A stretch of 64,000 nt of DNA. Origin: Polytrichum commune. Its lineage: Eukaryota; Streptophyta; Polytrichopsida; Polytrichales; Polytrichaceae. Shown piece after piece: positions 23,248-32,803 of this stretch. Location of the stretch: assembly GCA_950295325.1 (NCBI GenBank), contig OX485805.1, positions 30,245,501 through 30,309,500 on the forward strand, given 5' to 3'. Within the stretch, counting starts at the first letter, position 1. Each line of letters starts with the position of its first letter. The position numbers were made by a program, and so were the translations under genes. Below the pieces are notes generated by a model. That model saw nothing but the letters and a program-made list of their open reading frames with translations. It was not told the origin of the DNA and ran no database searches.

Positions 23248-23903
23248 CAGTAATCTCCCGCTTAAGTACGCACTTTGAACCGGAGCCGTTGGCGTACACT
23301 TAGTTGGTAGGTGCATACTTTACTCATATCATTTTCTAAACCCTTTAATTTAATAAATCGCAACAAGAAACGGATGAATCATGAGATAACATGCTTGATC
23401 AAAACCCAACAATGTGAAATCATTGTAAAGTTGAGCAAGCAGAACGCGCCAAGCAAGCGGACTACGTTCGATGATGCAAACAATGAAGAATATTGTGTTG
23501 TTATGATGAGGACGTTGATGAAGTTATGGAAACGATGTGAATTAAAGAAGAACCACCTATCGATAACGAAATCCAGCCTATCAAGGCATTTGGTGAATCG
23601 GAAAGGCTTTGAAGCTCTACACATCACTGTCCTTGACATATAAGACCAATTGCTTTGCTCCGATGTTCAAATGGAAGCTGCCACATATGTATGATGAATT
23701 GCAATGATCGTTAAAGATGTTTCAACAAAACATTTACAAACTAACATTGAATGTCAAGCGTAAAAAAATCATGCATACGTGGCAAATGACTCTACATGAC
23801 ATGTTCAAACAAGAAAATATAAACCCTAATTTTTGTCAAAAAAGTTGCGCACTTAACCGGGATGCGTACTTAAATGGGTGCGTACTTAAGCAGGAGATTA
23901 TTG
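23248..23903 (+). mobile_element. Pogo-like (Tc1/mariner) element with TA target duplication
   Basis: A 656-bp element starting CAGTAATCTCCCGCTTAAGT and ending with the reverse complement of CAATAATCTCCTGCTTAAGT. It is flanked by TA at 23246-23247 and 23904-23905. CAGT ends and a TA duplication fit pogo/Tigger elements. The interior (about 23311-23760) has broken frames with the acidic-then-helical look of a pogo transposase C-terminus, but that part is uncertain. It interrupts the LINE RNase H remnant. Confidence 0.75.
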
Positions 23904-24304
23904 TACATCACCATCAAAAAAGTTAGAACACACTCAAATATAGTTGGAAATGACAAGGCCGACAAGCTAACTAAACAAGGAGCAATGAATATGATACAAG
24001 TGTCACAGTCATATAGCCCTCACTTACAAATTCGCCCGAAATTTGCCTTGAGGTGGTCCTTTGTTGCTATAGCTGGCGATATTGAAGAAGAAGTTTAGGT
24101 ACCCGTTCTGAAGAAATTGTGCAGAAGGATTGGCAATGCCCGTGCCCTAACATACATGCCCCCCCCCCTTGGCTCTTGATTGACCCCATGATCTCCTACC
24201 ATTCATGGCCATGTCCACATTCAAATATGCTCTATGTTTTACATATACCCATACTACCCATTCGTAGGGCCGGTTTTCACTTATGTGATAGCGTCATACC
24301 CTAA

Positions 24305-25121
24305 GGGCGGGTTTAGACTTGGAGTCAAGGCTCAAAAATGGGTTGGGGTGAAAGAAATCCACTCCTCTCATTGGTAGAGAGGTTAGGACTCGCCTCTTCA
24401 AGTTTACACCATGAGTTGGGGCCAATTAACAAATAAATTATTTTATTCATCATGACAATGGCCTCAAGCCTTGGAAAAGAGAGCTCCCAACCTTGTGGAC
24501 TCTTTCCATCTAGTTGAGGCCATTGTCAGAGCTTTTATTTGCTTGTAGTAGTTTATTCTTTGAGCATTGAATAGGAGGGGAGAAATTCTAAATTTATTAT
24601 ACTTTAATCATTATCCATAGAATAGTTCATGAGTACGTTGGAGCCCTCTCATAATTGCAACCTCCAAATGGCCCCAACCCCACCTAAATAGGGATTTGCC
24701 TAAATACCCCCGACGAGCGTGGCTCGGAGGCTAGGTTCGGGAGGGGGTGGCAGGGTTGGAATAAAACATGCCCCCTATTTTTTTAATTGGGTGGAGCCTT
24801 ATTTGATCTCATAAGGGGCTCCCTAGGGTAATTTGGGGCCGTAGGACCCAAATTTAGCAAAAAAAAAACCAAAAAAGTCACCAAGTGGCTAAAACGGGGA
24901 GGGCCAAAAAAATAAACCCCACCGAACCTGGCCTCCGAACCTGACACCTGCAACGCTCTTCGGGGGTATTTAGGGAGCCCCCCTAAATAGGTTTACACAT
25001 GAAAGCAATGAATGGAGTTGGGTTACTTTCTTATTAATGGCCTTGGGGGCCCATTTGCATGCCACATGGGACATATTGGCCTTCGTTCACAATGGCCTTG
25101 GCCCCAAGTCTAAACAGGCCC
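24305..25121 (+). mobile_element. PIF/Harbinger-like MITE with TAA target duplication
   Basis: An 817-bp element starting GGGCGGGTTTAGACTTGG; its right end is the reverse complement of GGGCCTGTTTAGACTTGGGG. TAA lies on both sides (24302-24304 and 25122-25124). GGGCC ends with a TWA duplication are typical of Tourist/PIF-Harbinger MITEs. About 289 bp of its interior is a later insertion. Confidence 0.8.
24693..24981 (+). mobile_element. MULE-like MITE nested in the Harbinger MITE, 10-bp target duplication
   Basis: A 289-bp element flanked by CCTAAATAGG at 24683-24692 and 24982-24991. The ends are inverted repeats sharing CCTAAATACCCCCGA.GAGCGT. A 10-bp duplication and inverted ends suit a non-autonomous Mutator-like element. 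Confidence 0.75.
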
Positions 25122-25167
25122 TAAGTATCTTTGTCATCTTGAGAGGATATGAATTACCATGAGATGA

Positions 25168-25528
25168 GGGCCACTTCACACACGAGCCAAGAGCCGTGAC
25201 CATGAAATTGTGAGGGCCCACAAAGAAAGTGTCCAAAGGCCGTCCGAAAGACACCTCCAAAATCATGTAGTGTGGTCATGGACCCTCAAGTGTAGTGTGA
25301 AGTCATATGTGACGGGGACCTCAACCAAATGCTATTTCAATGAATTTCAATCCATGCAGGTCCTCACACATGATAAAAACATAAAAAAATAAAAATCAAT
25401 CAACGGTTGTGAGTGTGTTGGAGTGCCATGGTCTCCCAATTTTGTGTTAGGCCTACCTCCAAGAGGTGGTTTTTGAAAGTAGTCGAAGTGACCATGAAGC
25501 ATGATCCATTCGATGCCATGTAGGAATC
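25168..25528 (+). repeat. PIF/Harbinger-like MITE family A, copy 1, left part
   Basis: Starts GGGCCACTTCACACACGAG and follows the copy at 38174 through TCTCCCA.TTTTGTGTTAGGC to GATGCCATGTAGGAATC. It then stops at the inserted Mutator-like element; the remainder resumes at 36799. Copies at 38174-38675 and 42727-43224 are uninterrupted here. Confidence 0.9.
25519..25528 (+). repeat. Left target-site duplication of the MULE
   Basis: TGTAGGAATC, repeated exactly at 36799-36808. In the family A copy at 42727-43224 (read on the minus strand) this ten-mer occurs once in an uninterrupted context, so the duplication was made by the insertion. Confidence 0.9.
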
Positions 25529-25579
25529 GAGGGAAGCTATCTTATGAGCGATGAGCAGTGAGCAGTGAGCGGTGAGCAG
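25529..25579 (+). repeat. MULE left terminal inverted repeat with five heptamers
   Basis: The core GCTATCTTATGAGC is shared exactly with the right end. Heptamers TGAGCGA, TGAGCAG, TGAGCAG, TGAGCGG and TGAGCAG run from 25545 to 25579, followed by TAAC. Regular short repeats inside a TIR are candidate transposase binding sites. Confidence 0.85.
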
Positions 25580-26004
25580 TAACACATGAGCAATGAATCC
25601 AAATTTAGTAAAGACACACGGGTTTAGGGTTTACAACCAAATTTTTGACAAATTAATTGCATATTTTCAATTGTAAATTGCCAATATTTTAAATGAAGCA
25701 CAAGTGAAAGGGCCCTATTTCCATGGATCATTTAGAACACTTTCAATCCATTGCTGATTTTTATTATAATAATTCAAACCAATACTTGTCATTTATTGAC
25801 ATCCTTATACATGTAGCTACAACTAGCACTTGTACACCTACTCACATTCTACAACACCAGCAAATTCAAGTAGGTGCATAACCTCATTATACATATATGT
25901 CGGTGCCATAATTGTGAGCCACTCAAACTGCTCACGGGTTGAATAAAGGCCCAGAATCTACAAAAGAAAGAAAATTAGATATTAGAAATAATGAATATAT
26001 AGGT

Positions 26005-26212
26005 AGCTACTAGGTTTTGAGACATCCGCCTGTGGATGCGAGTTGCGTAAGAGACTGGTATTAGGTCTGGATCAACCCGGGTTCGAATCCGGTTGGTTAC
26101 ATTGACTGATGCTATCCCAAATTGAGCTAGTGATAAAGCATGAATAATCTATAGGCGGATACCAAGAAGACGTTACTACGCGGATGTGCGTAGAATCTTC
26201 TTAATTATTTTT
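26005..26212 (+). repeat. tRNA-derived SINE-like insert
   Basis: Contains GGGTTCGAATCCGGTTGG, an almost perfect RNA polymerase III B box, about 45 bp after GCGAGTTGCGTAAGAGACTGG, a plausible A-box region. It ends in a T-rich tail near 26200-26220. It cannot fold as a complete tRNA. Limits are approximate; no clear target duplication was found. Confidence 0.6.
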
Positions 26213-27715
26213 TATTTTTAGAAACGTGTTATTATTTATCCGTGTGAATCAATCAAGTCACACATGGTTGGGTCGCAGTCTAAATAAAAATGAAGTTACT
26301 GAATCATTTGAAATACTTTCAATCCACTGCTAATTTTTATTATAATAATCCAAACCAAAACATGTCATTTATTGACATTCAAATATATGTTGCTTAATAG
26401 AGCACTTACAATACTACTCACATTCTACAATACCAGCAAGTTCAAGTAGTCGCATGACCTCATTATAGGTATATGTAGGTGCATGAATGAACTTGTCACT
26501 CTCGTAATCCATCTTGCACAAAAATCTAAACACATAATAAAGATGTTTACAATACACCCATTTTCCTTTTTTTCCCAATGCATGAGAGGACATTTTTGTG
26601 AAATTTGGACATGTGCAATGCGGGATATCGCCAATTGTGACATGGTAGGTGATATCCTGCTTGGAGACAATGTTGCTTATCACTCCAAAGCCCGGATATG
26701 GAATGGCAGTGACCCCAACCACATAGTAACCTTCCATGAGTTCGGCGTTCTCCTATTTGTTTTTGTGATCCACCAGAGGTGCTGTTGGATTACGACGCAC
26801 TGTCTTCCCAAATTTGAATGTAGGGTGGGCGTCTGGGTTTGGTGGCATAGAAAAATGCAAGCGAGGGATGGGAAGAGTTGCAATTGTTGAAAGCCTACGA
26901 CGAGGAGACAATGCCTCCCTCTGCTGTAGTTGAAATCCAGCATCTTCAAGTGCCAAAACCTCCTCTCTCGATAGATTGGTACCTATCTTCACTGGCCACG
27001 TGTTGGGTACTATAGGCCAATCCAACACATATTTCTTCTTACTGCCACTCACACAACGTTTGATGTCGTCAGGACAAAACCAAAATTCATATTCCACATT
27101 GTTGGGAGAGCAAAATTCCTTCCTGAGCCCTTTGTATGTTGGAGCATGTGTGCCATGTTTCCCAGTCCCGACTTTCGCATTGCACATAGTCCCTGTTATG
27201 GCTTGCAGTGCCCAACAACGTTTGGCTGAGTTGGGTGGCAATCTTGCAATGTGCCACTTATAAGCAAGACAATCAGTCTCTAACACGGATGTAATATGAA
27301 CCACACCATGAATTGCAGAACTCAACGATTCCTCTATGCGTTGACGAGTTGCTCGAGTGTTGGGACGAGGAATGGAATAGTTCACTTTGTCGGGTCGATG
27401 AGAGTCACAATCAGCATCCGGTAGTAGGTTGAGTTTGCGTTTGGTGGAACCAAAGAGTTCTAACCCTTCCAATGCACAATCTCTAGTGTTGACGTCTTCT
27501 GCCCCTGGGTAAGACTTCATGGCATCAGCCAACATTTTTGGATCTCCACACCTGGCAGCTGCTTTGAGTTTCAAGGAGGCCGAATCAGGACCTTTACCAT
27601 CAGACCCCCCTTTCAACCATGTCCGGTAATTTGCAATTTGTATGAAGGCACGGATCATGTCGTCCACTGTAACTTCATATAAACAAGTCATCTTATTGCC
27701 GGACTGTTGGAGCCA

Positions 27716-28053
27716 TTTGTTGTGTACAGTCTCTACAAGGTTGCATGTTGGCATTTTTGCACGCTCTTTTATTGTCATATCCTATGAACAACACAGAAAT
27801 ACAAGGATAAGACAAACATAAGATAGATTATATATCTAGGTTTGGGTCGTTCGACCCAAAATGGCTGCCACGTTTGGGTCGTTCGACCCAAACTGCATAC
27901 AAGGTTTGGGTCGAACGACCCAAATTGCTTGTTGTTTGTTGTGTACAGTCTCTGCAAGGTTACATGTTGGCATTCCCACACGCTCTTCTATTGTCATATC
28001 CTATGAACAACACAGAAAGACAAAGATAAGAAAAACATAAGATATATTACATT
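27716..28053 (-). repeat. Duplicated exon edge and intron end around a palindrome array
   Basis: 27716-27834 recurs at 27935-28053 (shared TTTGTTGTGTACAGTCTCT, ATTGTCATATCCTATGAACA). Each copy holds the acceptor and first codons of the second transposase exon, so two possible acceptors exist. The palindrome array at 27841-27924 sits between the copies. Confidence 0.85.
27841..27924. repeat. Palindrome P2 array in the transposase intron (three copies, 32-bp steps)
   Basis: TTTGGGTCGTTCGACCCAAA at 27841 and 27873, and its reverse complement at 27905. Steps are exactly 32 bp. The motif is a 9-bp inverted repeat around a 2-bp centre. It recurs only at 32343-32517 in this window. Confidence 0.9.
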
Positions 28054-30737
28054 GAGTAATGAAGTTTGATATGTACTTACAAGTAGCATATGGCCACCCC
28101 ATTGTCTGTAACGAAAGTGCCAAAATCCCAACCACTCTGAAAGGCCAAGGATGCCTTCTTTGGAGGCAGCTCCAGATGACAACTACCAAAAACGAATCAC
28201 ATGGTACTTGGTCTCAACGTCGTCCATTGTTTTCGCGTCTTTGTAATCCTTGCATATTTGTTTGTGTTGAAATTGTAAGGATGGTTTGATATACTTTTGG
28301 GTCACCTTATCTAAGCTTGCGGACCAATGGAAAAGACATGTACACTCACGTGCAACCATGGGTAGACTTGGATCACCATCCCCGTAAATCGCCCTCACCG
28401 CATTCCAATTAGCTTGAGCACTATCAGCCATAAACCCTTTGAAGTTTACGTTTGGTACACCATTTTCTGCCATGACAGCATTCAAATTTTCCCAAAAGAA
28501 AATTTGTGTTGCACCATCTTCAGATTGCATGTCACAACACGTAATAGTCAACACTTTACAGTATCGACTGTCGTACACATGGCAAGCCATGGTCGTCCAG
28601 TCTTTCAAACGTTTGACATGGTCAAACATAATCCATGAATTCTCCATATCCCAACCGACTTGCATCCTCTTCACAAGCTCCACACCACTACCTGGAAGGT
28701 CTACAGACATCTTGAAAACAAACACTTTGTCCTTTGACTGCCCTGGGAACCGACTACCATGGACGAATTTGAAAGCAGAGTGGTCTTTGAGCGCCATAAT
28801 ACTATCCATAGTTCCCATTCTACTACGCAAAAAACGCTTTGATCCAGATACAAAGTTACGACAATTTGAAGACGCAAGAGTGCTGAATTTGTCAATGACG
28901 ACCTCTAGGGATGAACCAACCAAGTGATGGCCTTCGACATTTGCGGGAGATTTGAAAAGGTAATCAGCCAAGAATTGTTTGCTCGCCGCCATAACTATGG
29001 CTGAATTTTTTGCTGTGGGTGTTTTCAATACTTCATTTGCAACGCATTGGTATGCCATGTCCAATGATTCACGGCATGTGTCATTGGCCACAAGGTGATC
29101 ATGTACACCAAGATGAATGCAAACCCTGGACATTCCAACGGATGTGGAGTGGATGTATATGATTCAAGCATTACACAAAGCAATGCACACAGGTGTGGAA
29201 CGACATACCTTACACTCGACAGTGGACTTAGTAGGGGGAACAACACCCACAGCAAATGGGATAGGAGTTGAACCGGCCCATTCAGTGTTGTTCCGGAGGC
29301 TCCCATTGCGATTCATGTAATCACAGTAGTCATTATGACATTGAAGATGACCAGCACAAGTAGAGTGCCGAAAAGACAGTCCAAAGTCATTTTGGATATT
29401 CGTGGTTTTGATGGTGCACCAAGGGTGACCGTCGCACATCTTGTCCATGCCGTCCATTGAGCGACCATACGTACTTGGAGCTTTGAGTGTCACAGGAGGC
29501 AAGAGAAACAAAACATCACCATTAAAAGAAGATGGTAAGTACTTGACTTCACGAACATCTATACTGTCAAAATCAATGGATGCAAGATCGGACTTTGATT
29601 TTTTTCTTGACTTTGTCAGCTTCAAGGCATCAACCATAGTCAACCATGTAGATGAAGGTGAAGGGTATAGTGGAGGACGTTGAGAAGGTGAGATTTGGGG
29701 AACCACCTTCTTGTACATAAGACTGCAAGGGGATTTGGCTACATGTATAGGACGTTGGGAAAGAGTAGAATGAACACTTCTAAATGGAAATGGCGATGTG
29801 TTTGAAAGATCAACAGATGTACAAATGTCATCTTCTGAATCTGATAACACAAACACACTATCGTCAAGGGGTTCCACCTTAACAAGTGCGATAGAGGGAA
29901 TTTAAACTGTGGATGTACCGGATTCGTTTGTCAAAATGACAGTTGAAGCTTGCATCTGAGGTCAGAAAGTCCTATCACCCTAAATGAACCAGGTCCTAAG
30001 ATCCACATAAAACCAACATCAGTTCTATTTTTTGGAACCAAAATCGTTTCATACACCTCTCCATCTGCAGAGTACATCTCATGCTCTAAATACATGGTTC
30101 CTATCTGGAGATTGAATCTCAAACTAAGTAAATCCTTTGAAACACTCACATGACCATCATCTTGGAGTGGCAAGATGAAGGGAACAAAAGATCCATGAGC
30201 TCTAATGGTAGCCATAGAAAATCAAAAGAACATATGAACAACACATCACAAAAATATGGGGTGAATGTTGTTTTTGTATAGAGTTGTGTGAGGAAATGAA
30301 TGGAAATGAAAACGTGTGATACAATAATGGATGGAGATGAAAGCGTATGATACATAGCATCTAATAATACAGAAGTGGACATAATACAATAATAGTCAGA
30401 GAATATTTACGAGCAAGATATACACAAAATAACGTCAAATACTAAAAGTATTGGTAGAAATTTAAAATATATATGTGTGAACTGACATAGATGTAGAAAG
30501 AATTAAAATTGGTTGGAAAAATAAATTATTGATCATTATGAATAGAACAAAGTAGGTGTCAGAAAATTTTGGCGGATATAACAAAAATAAACACATAATG
30601 ACAAACGCGTCAAAATATCTCGTTCATTGAACGCCAATTACAACATGTGATCGTAATATAAGCCGGATTTTGTGAGATAGATACATTGGAAGAATAAATG
30701 ATAGTACCTGATAGAAAACATATCATAGACATCAAAG

Positions 30738-31020
30738 ATGGTAGACGATGTAGAGAGAACACCCGTGAGGCCGAAAAGAAGACATATGAAAGCTTTGTAT
30801 TTCATTTCCGAGAAAAAGAGGTTCAGACTGAGTGTGGGAAAGAAGAATGCAAATAAGGAAGGGAAAAGAAACTTGTTGAGTACGGTAGAAGAAACTGTGA
30901 AGACACTGAATTTTGATGCGATGGAGGATGATGAAGGTGCACAGAGCAAAGAAGATGTAGACGATCGTATATCAGAGTCCGAATTGAAGACGGGTTCAAA
31001 AAAGACAACAAACAAAAAGG
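30738..31020 (+). CDS. Small basic/acidic ORF with a splice donor, inside the MULE
   Basis: ATG at 30738 (MVDDVERTPVRPKRRHMKAL), open to AACAAAAAG|GTAAGT at 31021, a consensus donor. The peptide has a nuclear-localisation-like RPKRRHMK, Lys-rich middle and an acidic tail (MEDDEG, KEDVDDR). The acceptor at 32794 (TTTTAG|GACCAATCAATG) would join in phase to the start of the second gene, making the palindrome minisatellite intronic. It could equally be a separate gene or an upstream exon made obsolete by a nearer promoter. The family is not recognised. Confidence 0.4.
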
Positions 31021-31080
31021 TAAGTCAGTTCAATGTTCACATAATTTGATAGTGCATAAGTTGTAAGTTAGGACGGAGAA

Positions 31081-31645
31081 CCTTGTACGTTCACTCACAT
31101 GTCATGTAGTAGCAATTTATAGAGGTTATAAATTGGAGAGGAGAAACCCTATACGTTAATGCACATGGTATATAACAGAAATTTAGGAAGACTAGAAGTT
31201 AGGAGGAGCACGCACAGGGTTTATAAGAGCAACTTAGGAGGCGAGAGGTTGGGAGATAAAACCCTGTCCGTTAACGCACAGGATTTATAAGAGCAACTTA
31301 GAAGGCCAAAAGTTGGGAGGAAAAACCCTGTGCATTAACGAACTGGATTTGTAAGAGCAACTTAAGAGGCAAAAAGTTGGGAGGAGAAACCTTGTGCGTT
31401 CACGCACATGGTTTGTAAGAGCAACTTAGGAAGGCCAAAATTGGGAGGAGAAACCCTGTGCATTAACGCACAGGGTTTGTAAGCGCAACTTAGGAAGGCT
31501 AAAGTTGGGATGTAAAACCCTGTGCGTTAACGCACATGGTTTGTAAGAGCAACTTAGGAAGGCCAAAGTTGGGATGTAAAACCCTGTGCGTTAACGCACA
31601 TGGTTTGTAAGAGCAACTTAGGAAGGCCAAAAGTTGGGAGGTAAA
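31081..31645. repeat. 64-bp minisatellite built on palindrome P1 (nine units)
   Basis: Palindrome starts at 31081, 31147, about 31205 (truncated), 31262, 31326, 31390, 31454, 31518 and 31582; the last six are exactly 64 bp apart. Core CCTGTGCGTTAACGCACAGG is a perfect palindrome with a GTTAAC centre; single units vary at one or two positions. The spacer is GGTTTGTAAGAGCAACTTAG followed by GAAGGCCAAAAGTTGGGAGG. It lies between the two divergent genes of the MULE. Confidence 0.95.
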
Positions 31646-32036
31646 ACGACTAGGAGAGCCTAAAAGTAAAATAAATATCTATTGTATGAATTTAAATCGA
31701 TGTTCAAAGCGTAGGAGCAAAAAAATTATTCAAAACGGGGTTAGAATGCAAGAAATGAGAAATTTGTCTACTCAAGTATTCATGCAATACGTTATAGGAG
31801 CTAGAAAATGACACAAAATAGCATAATTTTTTTTTGCCCCGAAACCCAAAATTTACGAGGTGGCCCAAAACAAGGAAATAGATAGAAGAATGAGAAAAGA
31901 AAATGATTTCAAACCAAAACAAAATATCAGAAGAATTTGTAGCTACGGAGATTTAGATAATATAGCATTTTTTTATTTTTTTTTGGACCCCATTAGCATT
32001 TTTTCCAGATTTTATAAGTTTTGGCAAATCTACCAA

Positions 32037-32104
32037 GGGTCTACTTGCCTAGCTAGAGGCTTCACAAAGTTAGGCAAGTAGACCCTGTACGTTAACGCAC
32101 AGGG
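32037..32104. promoter_or_regulatory. Hairpin plus a single P1 palindrome upstream of the second MULE gene
   Basis: GGGTCTACTTGCCTA (32037) pairs with TAGGCAAGTAGACCC, the right arm ending at 32085 (one unpaired base next to the loop). Overlapping it, a P1 copy CCCTGTACGTTAACGCACAG runs to 32104. Another isolated P1 copy is at 32560-32581. The placement just before a TATA box suggests a regulatory role, by inference. Confidence 0.6.
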
Positions 32105-32179
32105 TCTACGCTGGCAACTTTCCAGCGGCTATGCGGGGCCACGAAGAGCCACACTACATATGGCTGCAGGGACGAGTAG

Positions 32180-32187
32180 TATAAATT
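32180..32187 (+). promoter_or_regulatory. TATA box candidate for the second MULE gene
   Basis: TATAAATT, followed about 30-40 bp later by a pyrimidine-rich TTTTTTTTCTCTCATC. A leader exon ending at 32307 (ACAAG|GTAATT) would splice to the acceptor at 32794. The P2 array then lies in the leader intron. Confidence 0.5.
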
Positions 32188-32342
32188 GCCACCCCCCCCA
32201 AAGCATTCAGTTTTTTTTCTCTCATCTGTCGGATCTGAGCTTGTCGCTGCAAGCTCTCTCATCTACAGGTGCAGTACAAGGTTTGTTTGCACTTTCGTAA
32301 TGACAAGGTAATTGCGCATAATTAGGCGTAAATTGCGGACAG

Positions 32343-32517
32343 TTTGGGTCGTTCGACCCAAACTGTGTGCCTAGTTTGGGTAGACCGATGTTCACAATTT
32401 GGATCGAGCGACCCAAACCACGCGCAAAAAGTTTGGGTCGTTCGATTCAAACTGGCTGTAGGCGGTTTGGGTCGCTCGATCGAAACCGCGTGGACAGTTT
32501 GGGTCGTTCGACCCAAA
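32343..32517. repeat. Palindrome P2 array, second location (six copies)
   Basis: Copies start at 32343, 32375 (decayed), 32398, 32432, 32466 and 32498. Those at 32343 and 32498 are perfect TTTGGGTCGTTCGACCCAAA; others differ by one to a few bases, often symmetrically decayed by C-to-T or G-to-A changes. Steps are 32, 23, 34, 34 and 32 bp. The array is in the probable leader intron of the second MULE gene. Confidence 0.9.
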
Positions 32518-32803
32518 CCTCGCACCCAACTTTGGTAGACCTGTAGTTGGACACACAGACCCTGTGCGTTAACGCACATGGTCTGCCCTTGTAGTTTGGG
32601 GTGAGCGGCCACCCTAATCGTACAATATTTAAAGGTGCAAATGACAGTGTCTAGAATAATTTTTGTCATTTTTTCCTGTGTTCGTGGTATTCTGTTGTTA
32701 TTGTTGTTGCTATTGCTATTGTTTTTGTGATGTTATTGCTAATGTGTTGCTACTGGTTTTGAAATATTTATGAAACTTATTTCATTTGTTTTAGGACCAA
32801 TCA

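Larger units (their letters stand above)
22680..24090 (+). pseudogene. LINE RNase H domain remnant, split by two TIR elements
   Basis: RNase H-like wording in translation: YIDDSF and GNGNIACSGVF near 22770-22830, VELHALLPTI, then FIFTDNLNNIYLSLNHTRHP to about 23010. The domain resumes after a MITE (23012-23169) with a YNHPD stretch, is cut again by a pogo-like element (23248-23903), and continues from 23906 with ITIKKVRTHSNIVGNDKADK, the usual KVRAHSGI..GN..AD end of LINE RNase H. The split and the decay show it is not functional. Confidence 0.65.
26414..30215 (-). pseudogene. MULE-type transposase with SWIM zinc finger (broken)
   Basis: Two main exons on the minus strand: about 30215-28081 and 27781-26414, joined by an intron (donor CTT|GTAAGT, acceptor CATAG|GAT). 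Domains in order: an N-terminal region (30215 to about 29930), an acidic Ser-rich stretch starting MEPLDDSVFVLSDSEDD (29877), a Cys/His-rich part, a MULE-like catalytic core (ITCCDMQSEDGATQ, FKGFMADSAQANW, then CTCLFH as the CxxH signature), WHFRYRQWGGH, and a SWIM finger HCTCPNF...YCKHLYY (CxCx19CxH) near the end. About 1,050 codons follow MEPLDD. Damage in frame: TGA at 29164-29166, TAG at 28183-28185, TAG at 26753-26755, plus a frameshift and stop near 29.9 kb. Confidence 0.8.

Noticed and set aside
26040-26100. A tRNA gene
   Set aside because: The B box is good, but no acceptor stem or anticodon arm can be paired; a SINE head explains it.
31081-31645. A CRISPR array
   Set aside because: Regular spacing, but the spacers are also repeated and the DNA is a plant nuclear transposon. 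It is a minisatellite.
32222-32669. Minus-strand ORFs over the P2 array
   Set aside because: Their length comes from the tandem palindrome repeating in frame; the peptide is repeat translation.
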